Shown in pieces: positions 25,884 through 34,878 of a DNA stretch of 59,725 bases; within the stretch, counting starts at the first letter, position 1, and every line of letters starts with the position of its first letter. Both the position numbers and the translations under genes were made by a program. The stretch comes from Chthoniobacteraceae bacterium (lineage in GTDB: Bacteria; Verrucomicrobiota; Verrucomicrobiia; Chthoniobacterales; Chthoniobacteraceae). The notes beneath the pieces were generated by a model that did no database searches, was not told the DNA's origin, and saw only the letters and a list, made by a program, of their open reading frames with translations. The stretch covers positions 1 to 59,725 of the forward strand of contig CANIWM010000030.1 of NCBI GenBank assembly GCA_947471505.1, in the 5' to 3' direction.

Positions 25884-27402
25884 TTTTTTCGAAACATTGC
25901 GCAACCTGTTTTCGCCCGCGAAGCGAAAGCGATATGAGCCGTTCCTTGATCTCGTGGAGGCCTTTCGCGAACGCACCGCGGAATGGCCCGGCATCATCCC
26001 GACAAGCGGCGCGCGCGTGGGCATTCTGGTCACGCCATGGCTTTCCACCGCAGTTCCATTCTTTGCGCTGGAGTGTGCCGAAATGGTTCGGCGATCCGGA
26101 CGGATTCCGGTGCTTCTGTTTGACGCCACGGACTTGATTCAAAACTCGAGCGACGAAACGCATTCGGAGGCGCTGGCCCGTTTGCTCGCGGAGCGCTTCC
26201 GCAACTTCGAAGTCTGCGACATCACGAAAGCGGTGTCGCAGTCCGGCGGCGGCGACGCCTCACTCGCCGAGCCAATATTTCGGGAGAACTCCATCTGGCG
26301 TTCGCGTGGCGAGGTTCGGGCGGATGATTACATGGCGGAAAACAGAGCGGCACTTGCGAAAATTGCCGCGCACATCGCGCGAGTTCGTGGATTTCTCGCG
26401 GCGGCTCGGGTGGAGCGGTTGCTCGTTCCCGGTGGGATTTTTGGGCTCAGTGGACTCTACGTAGCAATCGCCCGGGAGATGGCTCTCTCGTTCGCGACGT
26501 TCGACGGGAGTGCGGGCGTCGTACGTCTCACCCAACAAGGAATCGCGGCGCATCTCGCGGATGTGCCGAGCGCATTTCGGAGCCTCCGTGAAAGACTCGC
26601 GCCGGCGGAACGCGAGACCGTTCTGGCGATGGGACGGGCGGAGCTCGACGACCGATTCAACGCGCGGGACTTCCGGCATTTCCAAGTTACTCCGGCAACC
26701 GGGCGCGATGATCTTCGATACGACATTTTTGTGCCGCTCAATATCCGGTGGGATTCCGCAGCGTTGGGGCGTCAGCGAGCATTTCCGTCCGTCGCTGACT
26801 GGCTCGACGCCGTGTTGACCTGGGTCGGGACCAAGCCCGGCGTGACCATCTGTATCCGGCAGCATCCGCGAGAGCGCCTGGATTTTGCAAAGGGCAGTGA
26901 TAACCTCGCGCCGCTTTTGCAGCGTCACGCTGCCCTCGGCGAGCGGTTGCGATTTGTTGCGGCGGATGAACCGCTTAACAGCTACGATCTCCTTCGGCAT
27001 GCTCGGGTCGTTCTTCCGCACACTTCGACCGTGGGAATCGAGGCGGCGCTCCTCGGGCTTCCGGTGATTCTCGGCACAGCGGTCTATTACGAAGACCTCG
27101 GTTTTTGTCACAAGGCGTCCACACGTGATGAATACTTCGCGCTGCTCGATTCCGCGCTTTCCGGAGACACGAAGCCGTCGCTCGAACAGCGGGACGATGC
27201 AGCGCTGGCCTACTATCTTACGCAGCGTTGCGCATTCATGCAGACGATTTTCACCGCGCATCCGGATGATTTTCGGACCTGGGTGAAGCTCCCGCACGAA
27301 GACCTGTGGGCGCAACCCGAGGCGGCGGATTTCCGCAGCGCGTTTTTGAGCGGCGATCCGCTTTCGCTGGTTCGTCACAACCGCCTTTCCAATGCCCGTT
27401 GA
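25876..27402 (+). CDS. Capsule-polysaccharide-type GT-B-like protein
   Basis: The 508-residue protein starts at ATG 25876 (MTDFFETLRNLFSPAKRKRY), overlapping its neighbour by 8 bases. The C-terminal half looks like surface-carbohydrate or capsule synthesis/export GT-B folds: VTICIRQHPRERLDF, LNSYDLLRHARVVLPHTSTV and GIEAALLGLPVILGTAVYYE, where the HTSTVGIEA stretch normally contacts the nucleotide sugar. The N-terminal half (VGILVTPWLSTAVPFFALEC) is Rossmann-like. It probably transfers a sugar to the growing chain; donor and acceptor are unknown. Confidence 0.6.
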   Translation: MTDFFETLRNLFSPAKRKRYEPFLDLVEAFRERTAEWPGIIPTSGARVGILVTPWLSTAVPFFALECAEMVRRSGRIPVLLFDATDLIQNSSDETHSEALARLLAERFRNFEVCDITKAVSQSGGGDASLAEPIFRENSIWRSRGEVRADDYMAENRAALAKIAAHIARVRGFLAAARVERLLVPGGIFGLSGLYVAIAREMALSFATFDGSAGVVRLTQQGIAAHLADVPSAFRSLRERLAPAERETVLAMGRAELDDRFNARDFRHFQVTPATGRDDLRYDIFVPLNIRWDSAALGRQRAFPSVADWLDAVLTWVGTKPGVTICIRQHPRERLDFAKGSDNLAPLLQRHAALGERLRFVAADEPLNSYDLLRHARVVLPHTSTVGIEAALLGLPVILGTAVYYEDLGFCHKASTRDEYFALLDSALSGDTKPSLEQRDDAALAYYLTQRCAFMQTIFTAHPDDFRTWVKLPHEDLWAQPEAADFRSAFLSGDPLSLVRHNRLSNAR

Positions 27403-28036
27403 TCGCGATCATGCCTTCGCCGATGGGCTGGCCTTTGCCCGTCCGAAAAAGCGGCCGTTCTTTGAGAAGCCATGGACCCCGGAGGGCCGGGCCGCGGCGG
27501 CATGGGTGCAGTTCGACCGCAGCGCGCAGATAGGAAAAGGATGCCTGCTCGGGCCCAATGCATGGTGTGTAAACAGTGCGGGTGATCCAGCCCGACTCGT
27601 CCTCGGGGCGGGGGTGGTCTGCCGGGGATTGCTGCGGATTGAAAAATTCGGCGCAGGCCGGATCGAAATAAGCGCGAGCGCTTACATTGGCGACGATTGC
27701 CTGTTGAGTTCGTCCGCGGGCATTTTCATCGGCGAACACGTCCTGCTCGCGCATGGTGTGCAGATTTTTGACAATGACAGTCATCCGCTCGATCCCGCAG
27801 CGCGGGTCGCTGACTACGCATCCGTGCATGCGCACGGAGACCGCGGACAAATCGCGGCGAAGCCTGTGAAGATTGGCGCCAAGGCGTGGGTCGGGTTTGG
27901 CGTCATCATTATGAAAGGCGTGACCATCGGGGAAAACAGCGTCGTCGCAGCGGGGAGCGTCGTGACGCGCGATGTCCCGCCGAACACCGTCGTGGCTGGC
28001 AATCCCGCTGCGATCGTGAAAACCATCGAATCATGA
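27392..28036 (+). CDS. Hexapeptide-repeat acyltransferase (acetyltransferase)
   Basis: The 214-residue protein carries left-handed beta-helix repeats ([LIV]-G-x-x-x), e.g. IGKGCLLGPNAW, IGDDCLLSSSAGIFIGEHVLL and the end IGAKAWVGFGVIIMKGVTIG, closing with VVAAGSVVTRDVPPNTVVAGN and PAAIV. The NDSHPLD stretch contains the catalytic-type histidine of the maltose/galactoside acetyltransferase-like group. It would O- or N-acetylate a sugar with acetyl-CoA. It overlaps both neighbours (11 bases upstream, ATGA downstream). Confidence 0.85.
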   Translation: MPVDRDHAFADGLAFARPKKRPFFEKPWTPEGRAAAAWVQFDRSAQIGKGCLLGPNAWCVNSAGDPARLVLGAGVVCRGLLRIEKFGAGRIEISASAYIGDDCLLSSSAGIFIGEHVLLAHGVQIFDNDSHPLDPAARVADYASVHAHGDRGQIAAKPVKIGAKAWVGFGVIIMKGVTIGENSVVAAGSVVTRDVPPNTVVAGNPAAIVKTIES

Positions 28037-28935
28037 ATTTGCTCGAACCATTCCAGCGCGCGATGAAGCGGCTGAATTCCATTTGGAAAAGCATCGGCCA
28101 TCTTTCGCGCGACGCTGCGTTGATTCGAGAGGCACTCGGACGAATCGAGGCGAGGCAAACCGCGACGGCGGGAGCGAGTTTCGCCGAGCAGGAATTCCGT
28201 GTGTTCTCGCAGTGGGGCGAAGATGGGATTCTCGCGCATTTGCTGCGCCATGTAAAAGTCCCGCGGAAGATTTTCGTGGAGTTTGGCGTTGAGACGTACG
28301 TGGAGGCAAACACGCGCTGGCTGCTGGTGAATGATGGCTGGACTGGACTCGTGCTCGACGGAAGCGAGGACAACATCGCGACGATTCGACGCGACCCGGT
28401 TTACTGGCAGCATCCGCTGAAAGCCGCACAAGCATTCATCACGCGGGAGAATATCAACGATCTCCTCACGGCGCAGGGACTCAGCGGTGAAATCGGGATT
28501 TTGAGCGTCGATATCGATGGCGTGGACTATTGGGTTTGGGAGGCCATCTCATCCGTTCAGCCGGCTATCGTGGTAGCTGAATACAATTCGCTGCTCGGCT
28601 CCGAGCGCGCGGTGACCGTGCCCTACGATCCAGAATTTCAGCGGGCGAAAGCGCATCATTCACACAGCTACTACGGCGCATCGCTCGCCGCGCTCGTGGC
28701 TCTCGGAAAACGGAAAGGTATGGCGTTTGTCGGCTCGAACACCGCAGGCAATAATGCGTTCTTTGTCCGCCGCGATTTGCTCACAGGCCCGTTGCGCGAG
28801 TTGACTGCGGCGGAAGGCTACGTGCGCCGCGGTTTCCGCGAAGCGCGTGATACGGAGGGCAAGTTGGTGTTTCCGAATTTTGAGGAAGAAGCGGCGCTGG
28901 TGAACGCGCTGCCTTGGGTGGAGGTGGAGAAATGA
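28033..28935 (+). CDS. FkbM-like SAM-dependent methyltransferase-type protein
   Basis: The 300-residue protein starts at ATG 28033. Residues about 55-200 resemble FkbM-type methyltransferases: EFRVFSQWGEDGILAHLL, KIFVEFGVETYVEANTRWLL (glycine-poor SAM motif I), GLVLDGSEDNIATIR and ILSVDIDGVDYWVWEAI. It might methylate a sugar hydroxyl in the glycan. The final third (SYYGASLAALVALGKRKGMA) is common in this subgroup. An upstream in-frame extension overlaps the acetyltransferase gene and was rejected in favour of the ATGA-coupled start. Confidence 0.7.
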   Translation: MNLLEPFQRAMKRLNSIWKSIGHLSRDAALIREALGRIEARQTATAGASFAEQEFRVFSQWGEDGILAHLLRHVKVPRKIFVEFGVETYVEANTRWLLVNDGWTGLVLDGSEDNIATIRRDPVYWQHPLKAAQAFITRENINDLLTAQGLSGEIGILSVDIDGVDYWVWEAISSVQPAIVVAEYNSLLGSERAVTVPYDPEFQRAKAHHSHSYYGASLAALVALGKRKGMAFVGSNTAGNNAFFVRRDLLTGPLRELTAAEGYVRRGFREARDTEGKLVFPNFEEEAALVNALPWVEVEK

Positions 28936-29852
28936 AAACGGTGCTAATTACAGGAATCGCTGGATTTCTCGGTCGCCATATCGCGCGGCATTTTGCGAGC
29001 GCGGGCTGGCGTGTCGTGGGCGTGGATTCCCTCGCGCCGGAGAACGTACAGCTTGGCGCTGGCGTGCGTTACGCGCGGATGAAACTGCCGTCGCCGGAGT
29101 TTGGCGCGTTGCTCGCGGACGCAAAGCCGGACGTTTTGCTCCACTGCGCCGGTCGTGCCTCGGTGCCCCTTTCAATGCAGGATCCGGCAGCGGATTTTCA
29201 CGACAATACGGTGCTGACTTTCGAACTGCTCGATTCGGTGCGGCGCAACGCTGCCGGTTGCCGTTTTATCCTGCTCTCCAGTGCTGCGGTCTATGGGAAC
29301 CCGAAGGCGCTGCCGGTTTCCGAAAACACTCACGTCGCGCCACTGTCTCCGTATGGCTTCCACAAGCGCCAGTGCGAATTGGTGTGTCAGGAGTTCGCGC
29401 GCATCTACTCGGTGCCGACCGTTTCGGTTCGCATTTTCTCGGCATACGGCGCTGGTCTGCGGCGTCAAGTGGTGTGGGATATTTGCGAGCGGTTGCTCAC
29501 GAACGGTGCGCTGGCGCTGAGCGGAACGGGAAACGAAAGCCGCGACTTCATCCACGCGACAGACATTGCGCGTGCTCTTGCTCTACTTTCTGAGAAAGCG
29601 CCAGCCGAGGGAGAAATCTACAATCTGTCCACGGGACGTGAGACGACGATTGCCGAGCTGGCCGGACATTTGATCGCGGCGCTCGGGATGAATGTCGCGC
29701 CGGCATTCGATGGGAAAACGCGCGCTGGCGATCCCCTGAATTGGCGGGCTGATGTGAGCAAGCTCACGGCACTTGGATTTCAGCCGACGGTCGCGCTGGA
29801 GCAGGGGCTCACGCAGGTCGCATCGTGGGCGCGCGCGGAACTTGGTCTTTAA
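28932..29852 (+). CDS. NAD-dependent nucleotide-sugar epimerase/dehydratase (extended SDR)
   Basis: The 306-residue protein starts at ATG 28932, overlapping the upstream stop. It has a Rossmann TGxxGxxG motif (LITGIAGFLGRHIA, 5-18), the catalytic YxxxK (Y141-K145 in SPYGFHKRQCE) and the serine of LLSSAAVYG. DFIHATDIARAL and YNLSTGRETTIAEL are typical of the C-terminal substrate half. It would epimerise, dehydrate or reduce an NDP-sugar for the glycan. The precise reaction cannot be told; it could supply a sugar other than the nonulosonate. Confidence 0.88.
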   Translation: MKTVLITGIAGFLGRHIARHFASAGWRVVGVDSLAPENVQLGAGVRYARMKLPSPEFGALLADAKPDVLLHCAGRASVPLSMQDPAADFHDNTVLTFELLDSVRRNAAGCRFILLSSAAVYGNPKALPVSENTHVAPLSPYGFHKRQCELVCQEFARIYSVPTVSVRIFSAYGAGLRRQVVWDICERLLTNGALALSGTGNESRDFIHATDIARALALLSEKAPAEGEIYNLSTGRETTIAELAGHLIAALGMNVAPAFDGKTRAGDPLNWRADVSKLTALGFQPTVALEQGLTQVASWARAELGL

Positions 29853-29856
29853 GCGA

Positions 29857-31008
29857 ATGCACGTCGGTTTGATAGCGCAAGGCGGTGCCGGCTGGGCGGG
29901 CGGCTCGGAGTACGTCCGCAATCTGGCGCGGGCGATTCGCGCGACGGGCGAGCCTGCGCGAATCACGTTGTTTTGCGGCGAGCCTCAACGGCCCGAGTGG
30001 GAGAAGCACGAAGCCCATTTCGATTCGGTGGTTACGGTTCCTGTCCGTAAGAAGCGTGGTATTTTGCAGCGATTTCGTGCGCAGAATAAGGATTTCACGC
30101 GTGCCGTCACGGGGAGCGGGGTGGAGTTCCTTTATCCGTTCACTTACGACAATGATTACAATGTCGGCGTGAGTCTTCCCATCGGTGACATCGGCTGCCG
30201 TTGGGCGGCTTGGATTCCGGATTTTCAGCACAGACACCTGCCGCAGTTGTTCACACAAAAAGAAATCGGAAAACGTGACCGGGGCATTCAGGCGGTCGTC
30301 GCCGAAGCGAAAAAAGTTGTGATGAGTAGCGAAAGCGCAGCAACGGACTTCCGCAACTTTTATCCGGCCCACTCCGCGAAGGCCGAAGTGCTGCGGTTTG
30401 CGACGTTTCCGGATGCAAACTGGTATGAACCGTTCGAAGCCGAGAATCTTGACTGGCTGCCGAAACGCTACTTCGTGGTGTGCAACCAGTTTTGGTCCCA
30501 CAAAAACCACGCGCTCGTTTTTAAAGCGCTGGAAATCCTGGCCGCCCGCGGGATCCGCCCGATGGTCGTCTGCACCGGAGCGCTCGTTGATTTCCGCCAG
30601 CCGGAACACACCGAGGGACTGCTCCAGCAAATGCACCGTGCAGGAGTCGGCGCTCAAGTGATGCTCCTCGGCCTCGTGCCGCGGCGACTGCAAATCGAAA
30701 TCATCCGCCGCAGTCTCGCCGTGGTGCAGCCGTCGCTCTTCGAGGGTTGGAGCACAGTCGTGGAGGACGCGAGAGTCCTCGGGAAGCCGACGTTGCTCAG
30801 CGACCTCGCAGTGCATCTGGAGCAAAATCCCCCAGGCGCACGTTTCTTCCCCGGCAGTGACGCCGAGGAGCTCGCAAATCTTCTCGAAGAGGCGTGGAGC
30901 AATTTCAGCCCGGGCCCCAATTCAGTCGCTGAGGTCAATGCCCGTGAATGGGCCGATGCGCGTATCGTCGAAGTCGGGCGAGAGATGCTCCGGATAATCC
31001 GAAAGTGA
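29857..31008 (+). CDS. GT-B glycosyltransferase (GT4-like)
   Basis: The 383-residue protein opens with MHVGLIAQGGAGWAGGSEYV (glycine-rich N-terminal loop) and has the GT4-type donor site FEGWSTVVEDARVLGKPTLL, i.e. the E-x7-E motif, near residue 290. The middle segment RYFVVCNQFWSHKNHALVFK is the usual start of the nucleotide-sugar domain. It transfers a sugar from an NDP donor to the chain, in the cytoplasm or at the inner membrane. It starts 4 bases after the epimerase gene and is coupled to the next transferase by a GTGA overlap. Confidence 0.85.
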   Translation: MHVGLIAQGGAGWAGGSEYVRNLARAIRATGEPARITLFCGEPQRPEWEKHEAHFDSVVTVPVRKKRGILQRFRAQNKDFTRAVTGSGVEFLYPFTYDNDYNVGVSLPIGDIGCRWAAWIPDFQHRHLPQLFTQKEIGKRDRGIQAVVAEAKKVVMSSESAATDFRNFYPAHSAKAEVLRFATFPDANWYEPFEAENLDWLPKRYFVVCNQFWSHKNHALVFKALEILAARGIRPMVVCTGALVDFRQPEHTEGLLQQMHRAGVGAQVMLLGLVPRRLQIEIIRRSLAVVQPSLFEGWSTVVEDARVLGKPTLLSDLAVHLEQNPPGARFFPGSDAEELANLLEEAWSNFSPGPNSVAEVNAREWADARIVEVGREMLRIIRK

Positions 31009-31841
31009 CGCCGCTCCTTTCCATCGTGGTCCCCACGTTGAACCAGTCACGGTTCATCGGGCAGACGCTCGATTCGATCATTGGGCAGGGCTGGCCGCGC
31101 ACGGAAATTATCGTCATCGATGGCGGCTCGACCGACGGAACGCGCGAGGTGGTAGAGCGATTTGGAAGCGCGGTGACGCATTTTGTCTCCGAGCCGGACC
31201 GAGGTCAGGCGGATGCGATCAACAAAGGCTTTCGATTGGCGAAAGGTGACCTGCTCGCATGGCTCAATAGCGATGACTTTTATCTGCCGGGAGTTATCGA
31301 GAAGATCGCGCCGTTGCTCGGTGATGGTACCGAGCCACGACTGGTGTTTGGCGGGACGCGTGTCTTACAGGAGGCGAGCGGCAAGACGCATGACTGGCAT
31401 GCACCACTCTTTGATCGCGAGGCGCTGAAGACCAAGGCGCTCATCTACCAGCCCAGCGCATTTTGGACGCGAGCGCTGTGGAAGAAAACCGGCGAGCTTG
31501 ATATTGGGCAGCATTTCACGCTCGATTGGGATTGGTTTCTTCGAGCATCGATGCACTGCGATTTTTTGCGCGTGGACGACATCTTATCAACGTATCGATT
31601 CCATGAAGGTCACAAAACCGGCAGTGGAAGTCCGAAGCGCGCTGCGGAGATTTGCGCATTCGTGGAGAAGCACGCCGGACCTGAATGGGGGACGGCATTC
31701 CGCGAAGTCGCGCCCCGAGTTTCCGGCTTCTCGCTGCTCAAGCGGCTCGGGCTTTGGAGGCTGCGCACCTTGCTTCATCGGGGACTCTACAAGCGCCATG
31801 GGGGCAAGGTTAAGGTTGCCCTCTCGCAATTGCTCACATAG
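31005..31841 (+). CDS. Family 2 glycosyltransferase
   Basis: The 278-residue protein begins with GTG 31005 (VTPLLSIVVPTLNQSRFIGQ). GT-A landmarks are present: VIDGGSTDGTREV (UDP-binding Asp), DRGQADAINKGF and the DxD-type AWLNSDDFYLPG. The WLNSDD variant and length match the small cytoplasmic GT2 enzymes repeated later in this cluster (32666, 35796). It adds one sugar of the repeat unit. It overlaps the upstream gene by 4 bases, and a secreted protein gene follows. Confidence 0.88.
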   Translation: MTPLLSIVVPTLNQSRFIGQTLDSIIGQGWPRTEIIVIDGGSTDGTREVVERFGSAVTHFVSEPDRGQADAINKGFRLAKGDLLAWLNSDDFYLPGVIEKIAPLLGDGTEPRLVFGGTRVLQEASGKTHDWHAPLFDREALKTKALIYQPSAFWTRALWKKTGELDIGQHFTLDWDWFLRASMHCDFLRVDDILSTYRFHEGHKTGSGSPKRAAEICAFVEKHAGPEWGTAFREVAPRVSGFSLLKRLGLWRLRTLLHRGLYKRHGGKVKVALSQLLT

Positions 31842-31850
31842 TTGCCTTCA

Positions 31851-32669
31851 ATGCTCACCAGATTTCTCTTCGTTTTTCTTGCCAGCGTTGTCTTCGTTAC
31901 TGGGGTTCCTGCGCATGCTGACGATACAATTACAATCGGAGGACGATCGATCGCCATCCCATTGCCGGAGGGTTTCGTCCGAATTGACGGCAAGGATTCC
32001 GCGTTAGATGCGTCTCTGAAGAGCTTTGTCCCGGCGATGAATGAAGGGCTCGCCGTCTTTGCCCTGCCTAATGAAGCTGCCGCGCTCCTCTCCGGGAAAG
32101 GCGAAGGGATGACCCGCTATTTCATGCACCAGACGCTGCGGTCTGCGACGGGTAAAACGATAACGCTTTCAGACTTCAAATCGCTCCGTGGCGAGGTCCG
32201 CAAGCTTCTCGGCGATGGTGCGTCGGCGGATGGAATCAAGAAAGAAGCCAACGACGCGCTTAAGAAAAGTGGCAACGCGGATATTTCAATCGGCAAACTC
32301 AAGCCCCTCGGCGTCGTGGAAGAGGGCGACGAATTCATAGAGGCGGCGATGATCCTTGAAGCAGGGACTGAAAACGCGATGGCGCACGTTAGCAGCAGCA
32401 TTGTCGCAAATGGGAAACTCCTCTATGCGTATGGTTACAGTCAGCACAAAGGCGATGCAGATGTCGCCTGGACAAAATCCGCGGTGAAAGACTGGCGCAC
32501 AGCGATCCTCTCGGCGAACGCCGGAGGCACGGAAAAAGGCGGCATTTCGCTTGCCGGACTCTTCCCTCCCGGTGCCAGCCAGGAGGAGCGAGTCGGACGA
32601 ATTGTAGGTGCCGTGCTTGGTGTCGGGATCGTCCTATTTGTCGTTGCTAGAATTAAGAAGAGTCGGTGA
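31851..32669 (+). CDS. Exported/membrane protein of unknown function inside the glycan operon
   Basis: The 272-residue protein has a signal peptide (MLTRFLFVFLASVVFVTGVP then AHADD), an extracytoplasmic region of about 215 residues and one C-terminal membrane helix (IVGAVLGVGIVLFVVARIK) with a basic tail. That gives a periplasm-facing protein anchored by its C-terminus. I recognise no family. It is sandwiched between two cytoplasmic glycosyltransferases with 9-base and 4-base junctions, so it belongs to the operon. TTG at 31842 is an alternative start three codons upstream. Confidence 0.6.
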   Translation: MLTRFLFVFLASVVFVTGVPAHADDTITIGGRSIAIPLPEGFVRIDGKDSALDASLKSFVPAMNEGLAVFALPNEAAALLSGKGEGMTRYFMHQTLRSATGKTITLSDFKSLRGEVRKLLGDGASADGIKKEANDALKKSGNADISIGKLKPLGVVEEGDEFIEAAMILEAGTENAMAHVSSSIVANGKLLYAYGYSQHKGDADVAWTKSAVKDWRTAILSANAGGTEKGGISLAGLFPPGASQEERVGRIVGAVLGVGIVLFVVARIKKSR

Positions 32670-33490
32670 AGTTTTCCATCGTCACCCCCTCGTTTAACCA
32701 AGCTCGATTCCTCGATGCTGCGATCCTGAGCGTGCTCACGCAGCCCGGTGAGATCGAATACATCGTGATGGACGGCGGCTCGACCGACGGGAGCCGCGAG
32801 ATCATTGAGCGTCATGCACCGCGACTGGCGCACTGGCAGAGCGAACGCGATGGTGGTCAATACGATGCAATCACGCGTGGCTTTGCGCGAACGACTGGCG
32901 ATGTGATGGCTTGGCTGAACAGCGATGATATGTATGCGCCCGGCGCGTTTGCGACCGCGGCGGAGATTTTTGCGCAGTTCCCCGCAGTGCAATGGCTCAC
33001 GACGACGGCACAGATTCGGTGGGATACGGACGGACGTATGGCGCGGATTTTGAATGTTCCCGGCTATTCGCGCGACGCATATTTCGCGGGCGAGCATCTT
33101 CCGGCTGGGAAGCACTTTTCGCTCGGCTGGATTCAACAGGAGAGCACGTTTTGGCGTCGCTCACTTTGGGAAAAGGCGGGCGCGCAAATTGGCGCTGGTT
33201 TTCCGTTGGCGGGTGATTTCGAATTGTGGGCGCGGTTTTTCAAACACGCCGAACTTTACGCCGTCGAGGTGCCGCTCGGTGGATTTCGATTCCACGGCGA
33301 TCAAAAGACCGGCGGCGACCGGGCGGAATACATGGCGGAGGCCGAACGCGCACTTGCAGCACACGGCGGCGGGCGACCGAGTGCATTGGCGCAGTGGAAA
33401 AGGCGGCATCGGTTCGCAATGCGTGCGGTGAAAGTGGTGCGCCACAACCGGCATTCGGGGAAATGGGAACTGAAGACAGTTCACGTATGA
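32666..33490 (+). CDS. Family 2 glycosyltransferase
   Basis: The 274-residue GT-A enzyme starts with GTG 32666 (VKFSIVTPSFNQARFLDAAI). It has VMDGGSTDGSREI, DGGQYDAITRGFA and the metal-binding AWLNSDDMYAPGA, all close to the 31005 enzyme, so the two are probable paralogues using different donors or acceptors. QQESTFWRRSLWEKAG is the acceptor-side region conserved in this group. Its stop overlaps an ATG at 33487 that seems to start a further, destroyed gene. Confidence 0.88.
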   Translation: MKFSIVTPSFNQARFLDAAILSVLTQPGEIEYIVMDGGSTDGSREIIERHAPRLAHWQSERDGGQYDAITRGFARTTGDVMAWLNSDDMYAPGAFATAAEIFAQFPAVQWLTTTAQIRWDTDGRMARILNVPGYSRDAYFAGEHLPAGKHFSLGWIQQESTFWRRSLWEKAGAQIGAGFPLAGDFELWARFFKHAELYAVEVPLGGFRFHGDQKTGGDRAEYMAEAERALAAHGGGRPSALAQWKRRHRFAMRAVKVVRHNRHSGKWELKTVHV

Positions 33491-33535
33491 TCAGTGCGCC
33501 GCATTTCGATAACGCCGCCGAAGCACGCCTGCCTA
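33487..33535 (+). pseudogene. Start of a glycan-operon gene truncated by the IS element
   Basis: An ATG at 33487 overlaps the TGA of the preceding transferase (ATGA), the same coupling used throughout this operon. It opens MISAPHFDNAAEARLP before the IS element begins at about 33536. After the IS and the 135-bp repeat, a frame ends with TGA overlapping the next gene's ATG at 34879. The likely explanation is that a small gene stood here and was interrupted and mostly lost. Its identity is not recoverable. Confidence 0.35.
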
Positions 33536-34716
33536 GGGAACCGCTGAATAAATCGAAGAACCCTCTAAAACAGAGGGACAGCGGGCGGAAAAGGTGATAG
33601 CAAAGGTGATGGAAAAGCAAACGAGCTTCGCGGCGGCGGAGTACAGCGAAAAAAAGAAAACCACTCGGCGGGAGAAGTTCCTTTTTGAAATGGAAAAAGT
33701 CGTCCCCTGGGCAAGGCTCATCGCCATCATCGAGCCGCACTACCCCAAGGGAAAACGCGGGCGACCGCCCATCGGCGTGGAGAGGATGCTGAGGCTCTAC
33801 TTCCTCCAGAACTGGTATTCACTGGCCGACGAAGCAATGGAGGACGCCATTTACGACAGCCACGCGTTGCGCAACTTTGCCGGGATCGACCTTGGGGCGG
33901 ACGCCGTGCCCGACGCGACGACCCTGCTCAACTTCCGCCATCTGCTGGAAACCCACAGCCTGACCGAAGCCATCTTCGAAGAAATCAACGCCATGCTGCG
34001 CGAACGCAACATCCAGATGCGCGAAGGGACGATGGTGGACGCGACCATCATCGCGGCCCCGCCCTCAACCAAGAACCAGAGCGGCAAGCGCGACCCCGAC
34101 ATGCACCAGACCAGGAAAGGCAACCAGTGGTATTTCGGCATGAAAGCGCACACCGGCACGGACGTGCAAAGCGGCGCGGTGCACTCGCTGCACAGCACGG
34201 CGGCGAACGTCTCGGACCTCACACCCGCGCACCAAGTGCTGCACGGCGAAGAAAAAGCCGTCTTCATGGACGCCGGATATACCGGAGCGCAAAAGCGCCC
34301 CGAGATCGTAGAAAAAGCCCCGGGTGCGGAGTTCCACATCGCCACCAAAAGGAGCAAACTCAAAGCGATGGCGGAAGGCCTCTACAAAGATCTGGCACAA
34401 GGCCTGGAGCGGCTCAAAGCGCAAGTGCGTGCGCGAGTCGAACACCCGTTCCACGTCATAAAGAATCTCTTCCAGCACCGCAAAACCCGATACCGAGGAC
34501 TGCCCAAAAACGACGCACACCTGCATACATTGTTCGCATTAGCCAACCTCTTCATAGCCAAGCGCCGATTACTCGCCCCCGCAGCTTGACCCTGCCCGCA
34601 TCGCGCCAAAACGCACCAAAAACAGCGATTTCCCAATGATTTTCCACCCTGGAACGCACACCTCAACCACCCCTCGTTTCACAACCAGCCTCAACTCGCT
34701 TTATTCAGCGTTTCCC
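33536..34716 (+). mobile_element. IS5-family insertion sequence
   Basis: The element is bounded by imperfect 17-bp inverted repeats: left GGGAACCGCTGAATAAA at 33536, right the reverse complement of GGGAAACGCTGAATAAA ending at 34716 (16 of 17 match). TA flanks both ends, perhaps a short target duplication. It encodes one DDE transposase. Its size of about 1.18 kb is normal for IS5. A related element starts at about 59580. It separates the two halves of the glycan cluster. Confidence 0.85.
33609..34589 (+). CDS. IS5-family DDE transposase
   Basis: The 326-residue transposase starts at ATG 33609 (a GTG at 33594 is an alternative). The DDE triad is visible as D144 (GTMVDATIIAAPPS), D221 (VFMDAGYTGAQKRPE) and E278 (RARVEHPFHVIKNLF). 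The N-terminal HTH-containing part (GVERMLRLYFLQNWYSLADE) and the C-terminal end HTLFALANLFIAKRRLL are standard IS5. The frame is intact, so the copy may be active. The protein would cut and paste the flanking inverted repeats. Confidence 0.95.
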   Translation: MEKQTSFAAAEYSEKKKTTRREKFLFEMEKVVPWARLIAIIEPHYPKGKRGRPPIGVERMLRLYFLQNWYSLADEAMEDAIYDSHALRNFAGIDLGADAVPDATTLLNFRHLLETHSLTEAIFEEINAMLRERNIQMREGTMVDATIIAAPPSTKNQSGKRDPDMHQTRKGNQWYFGMKAHTGTDVQSGAVHSLHSTAANVSDLTPAHQVLHGEEKAVFMDAGYTGAQKRPEIVEKAPGAEFHIATKRSKLKAMAEGLYKDLAQGLERLKAQVRARVEHPFHVIKNLFQHRKTRYRGLPKNDAHLHTLFALANLFIAKRRLLAPAA

Positions 34717-34717
34717 T

Positions 34718-34852
34718 AAAGTAGTCAGCGACTTCAGTCGGCACGGCGTAGCTTTGCAGCGCAGCGCGGGAGCTTGTGTCCACGGACTTTTTTCGAAGCG
34801 TCCCGGTGTTCTCTTCTCAATAGTGTTCCCGACAAAAGTCGCTGACTACTTT
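34718..34852. repeat. 135-bp terminal-inverted-repeat (MITE-like) element
   Basis: AAAGTAGTCAGCGACTT at 34718-34734 is the perfect reverse complement of 34836-34852, a 17-bp terminal inverted repeat enclosing 101 bases without an ORF. It directly abuts the right end of the IS5 element, so one of the two inserted next to the other. It resembles a non-autonomous transposon or a REP-type hairpin. Confidence 0.7.
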
Positions 34853-34878
34853 CGCAAGTGCAGCTCGGAGAATTCTCG

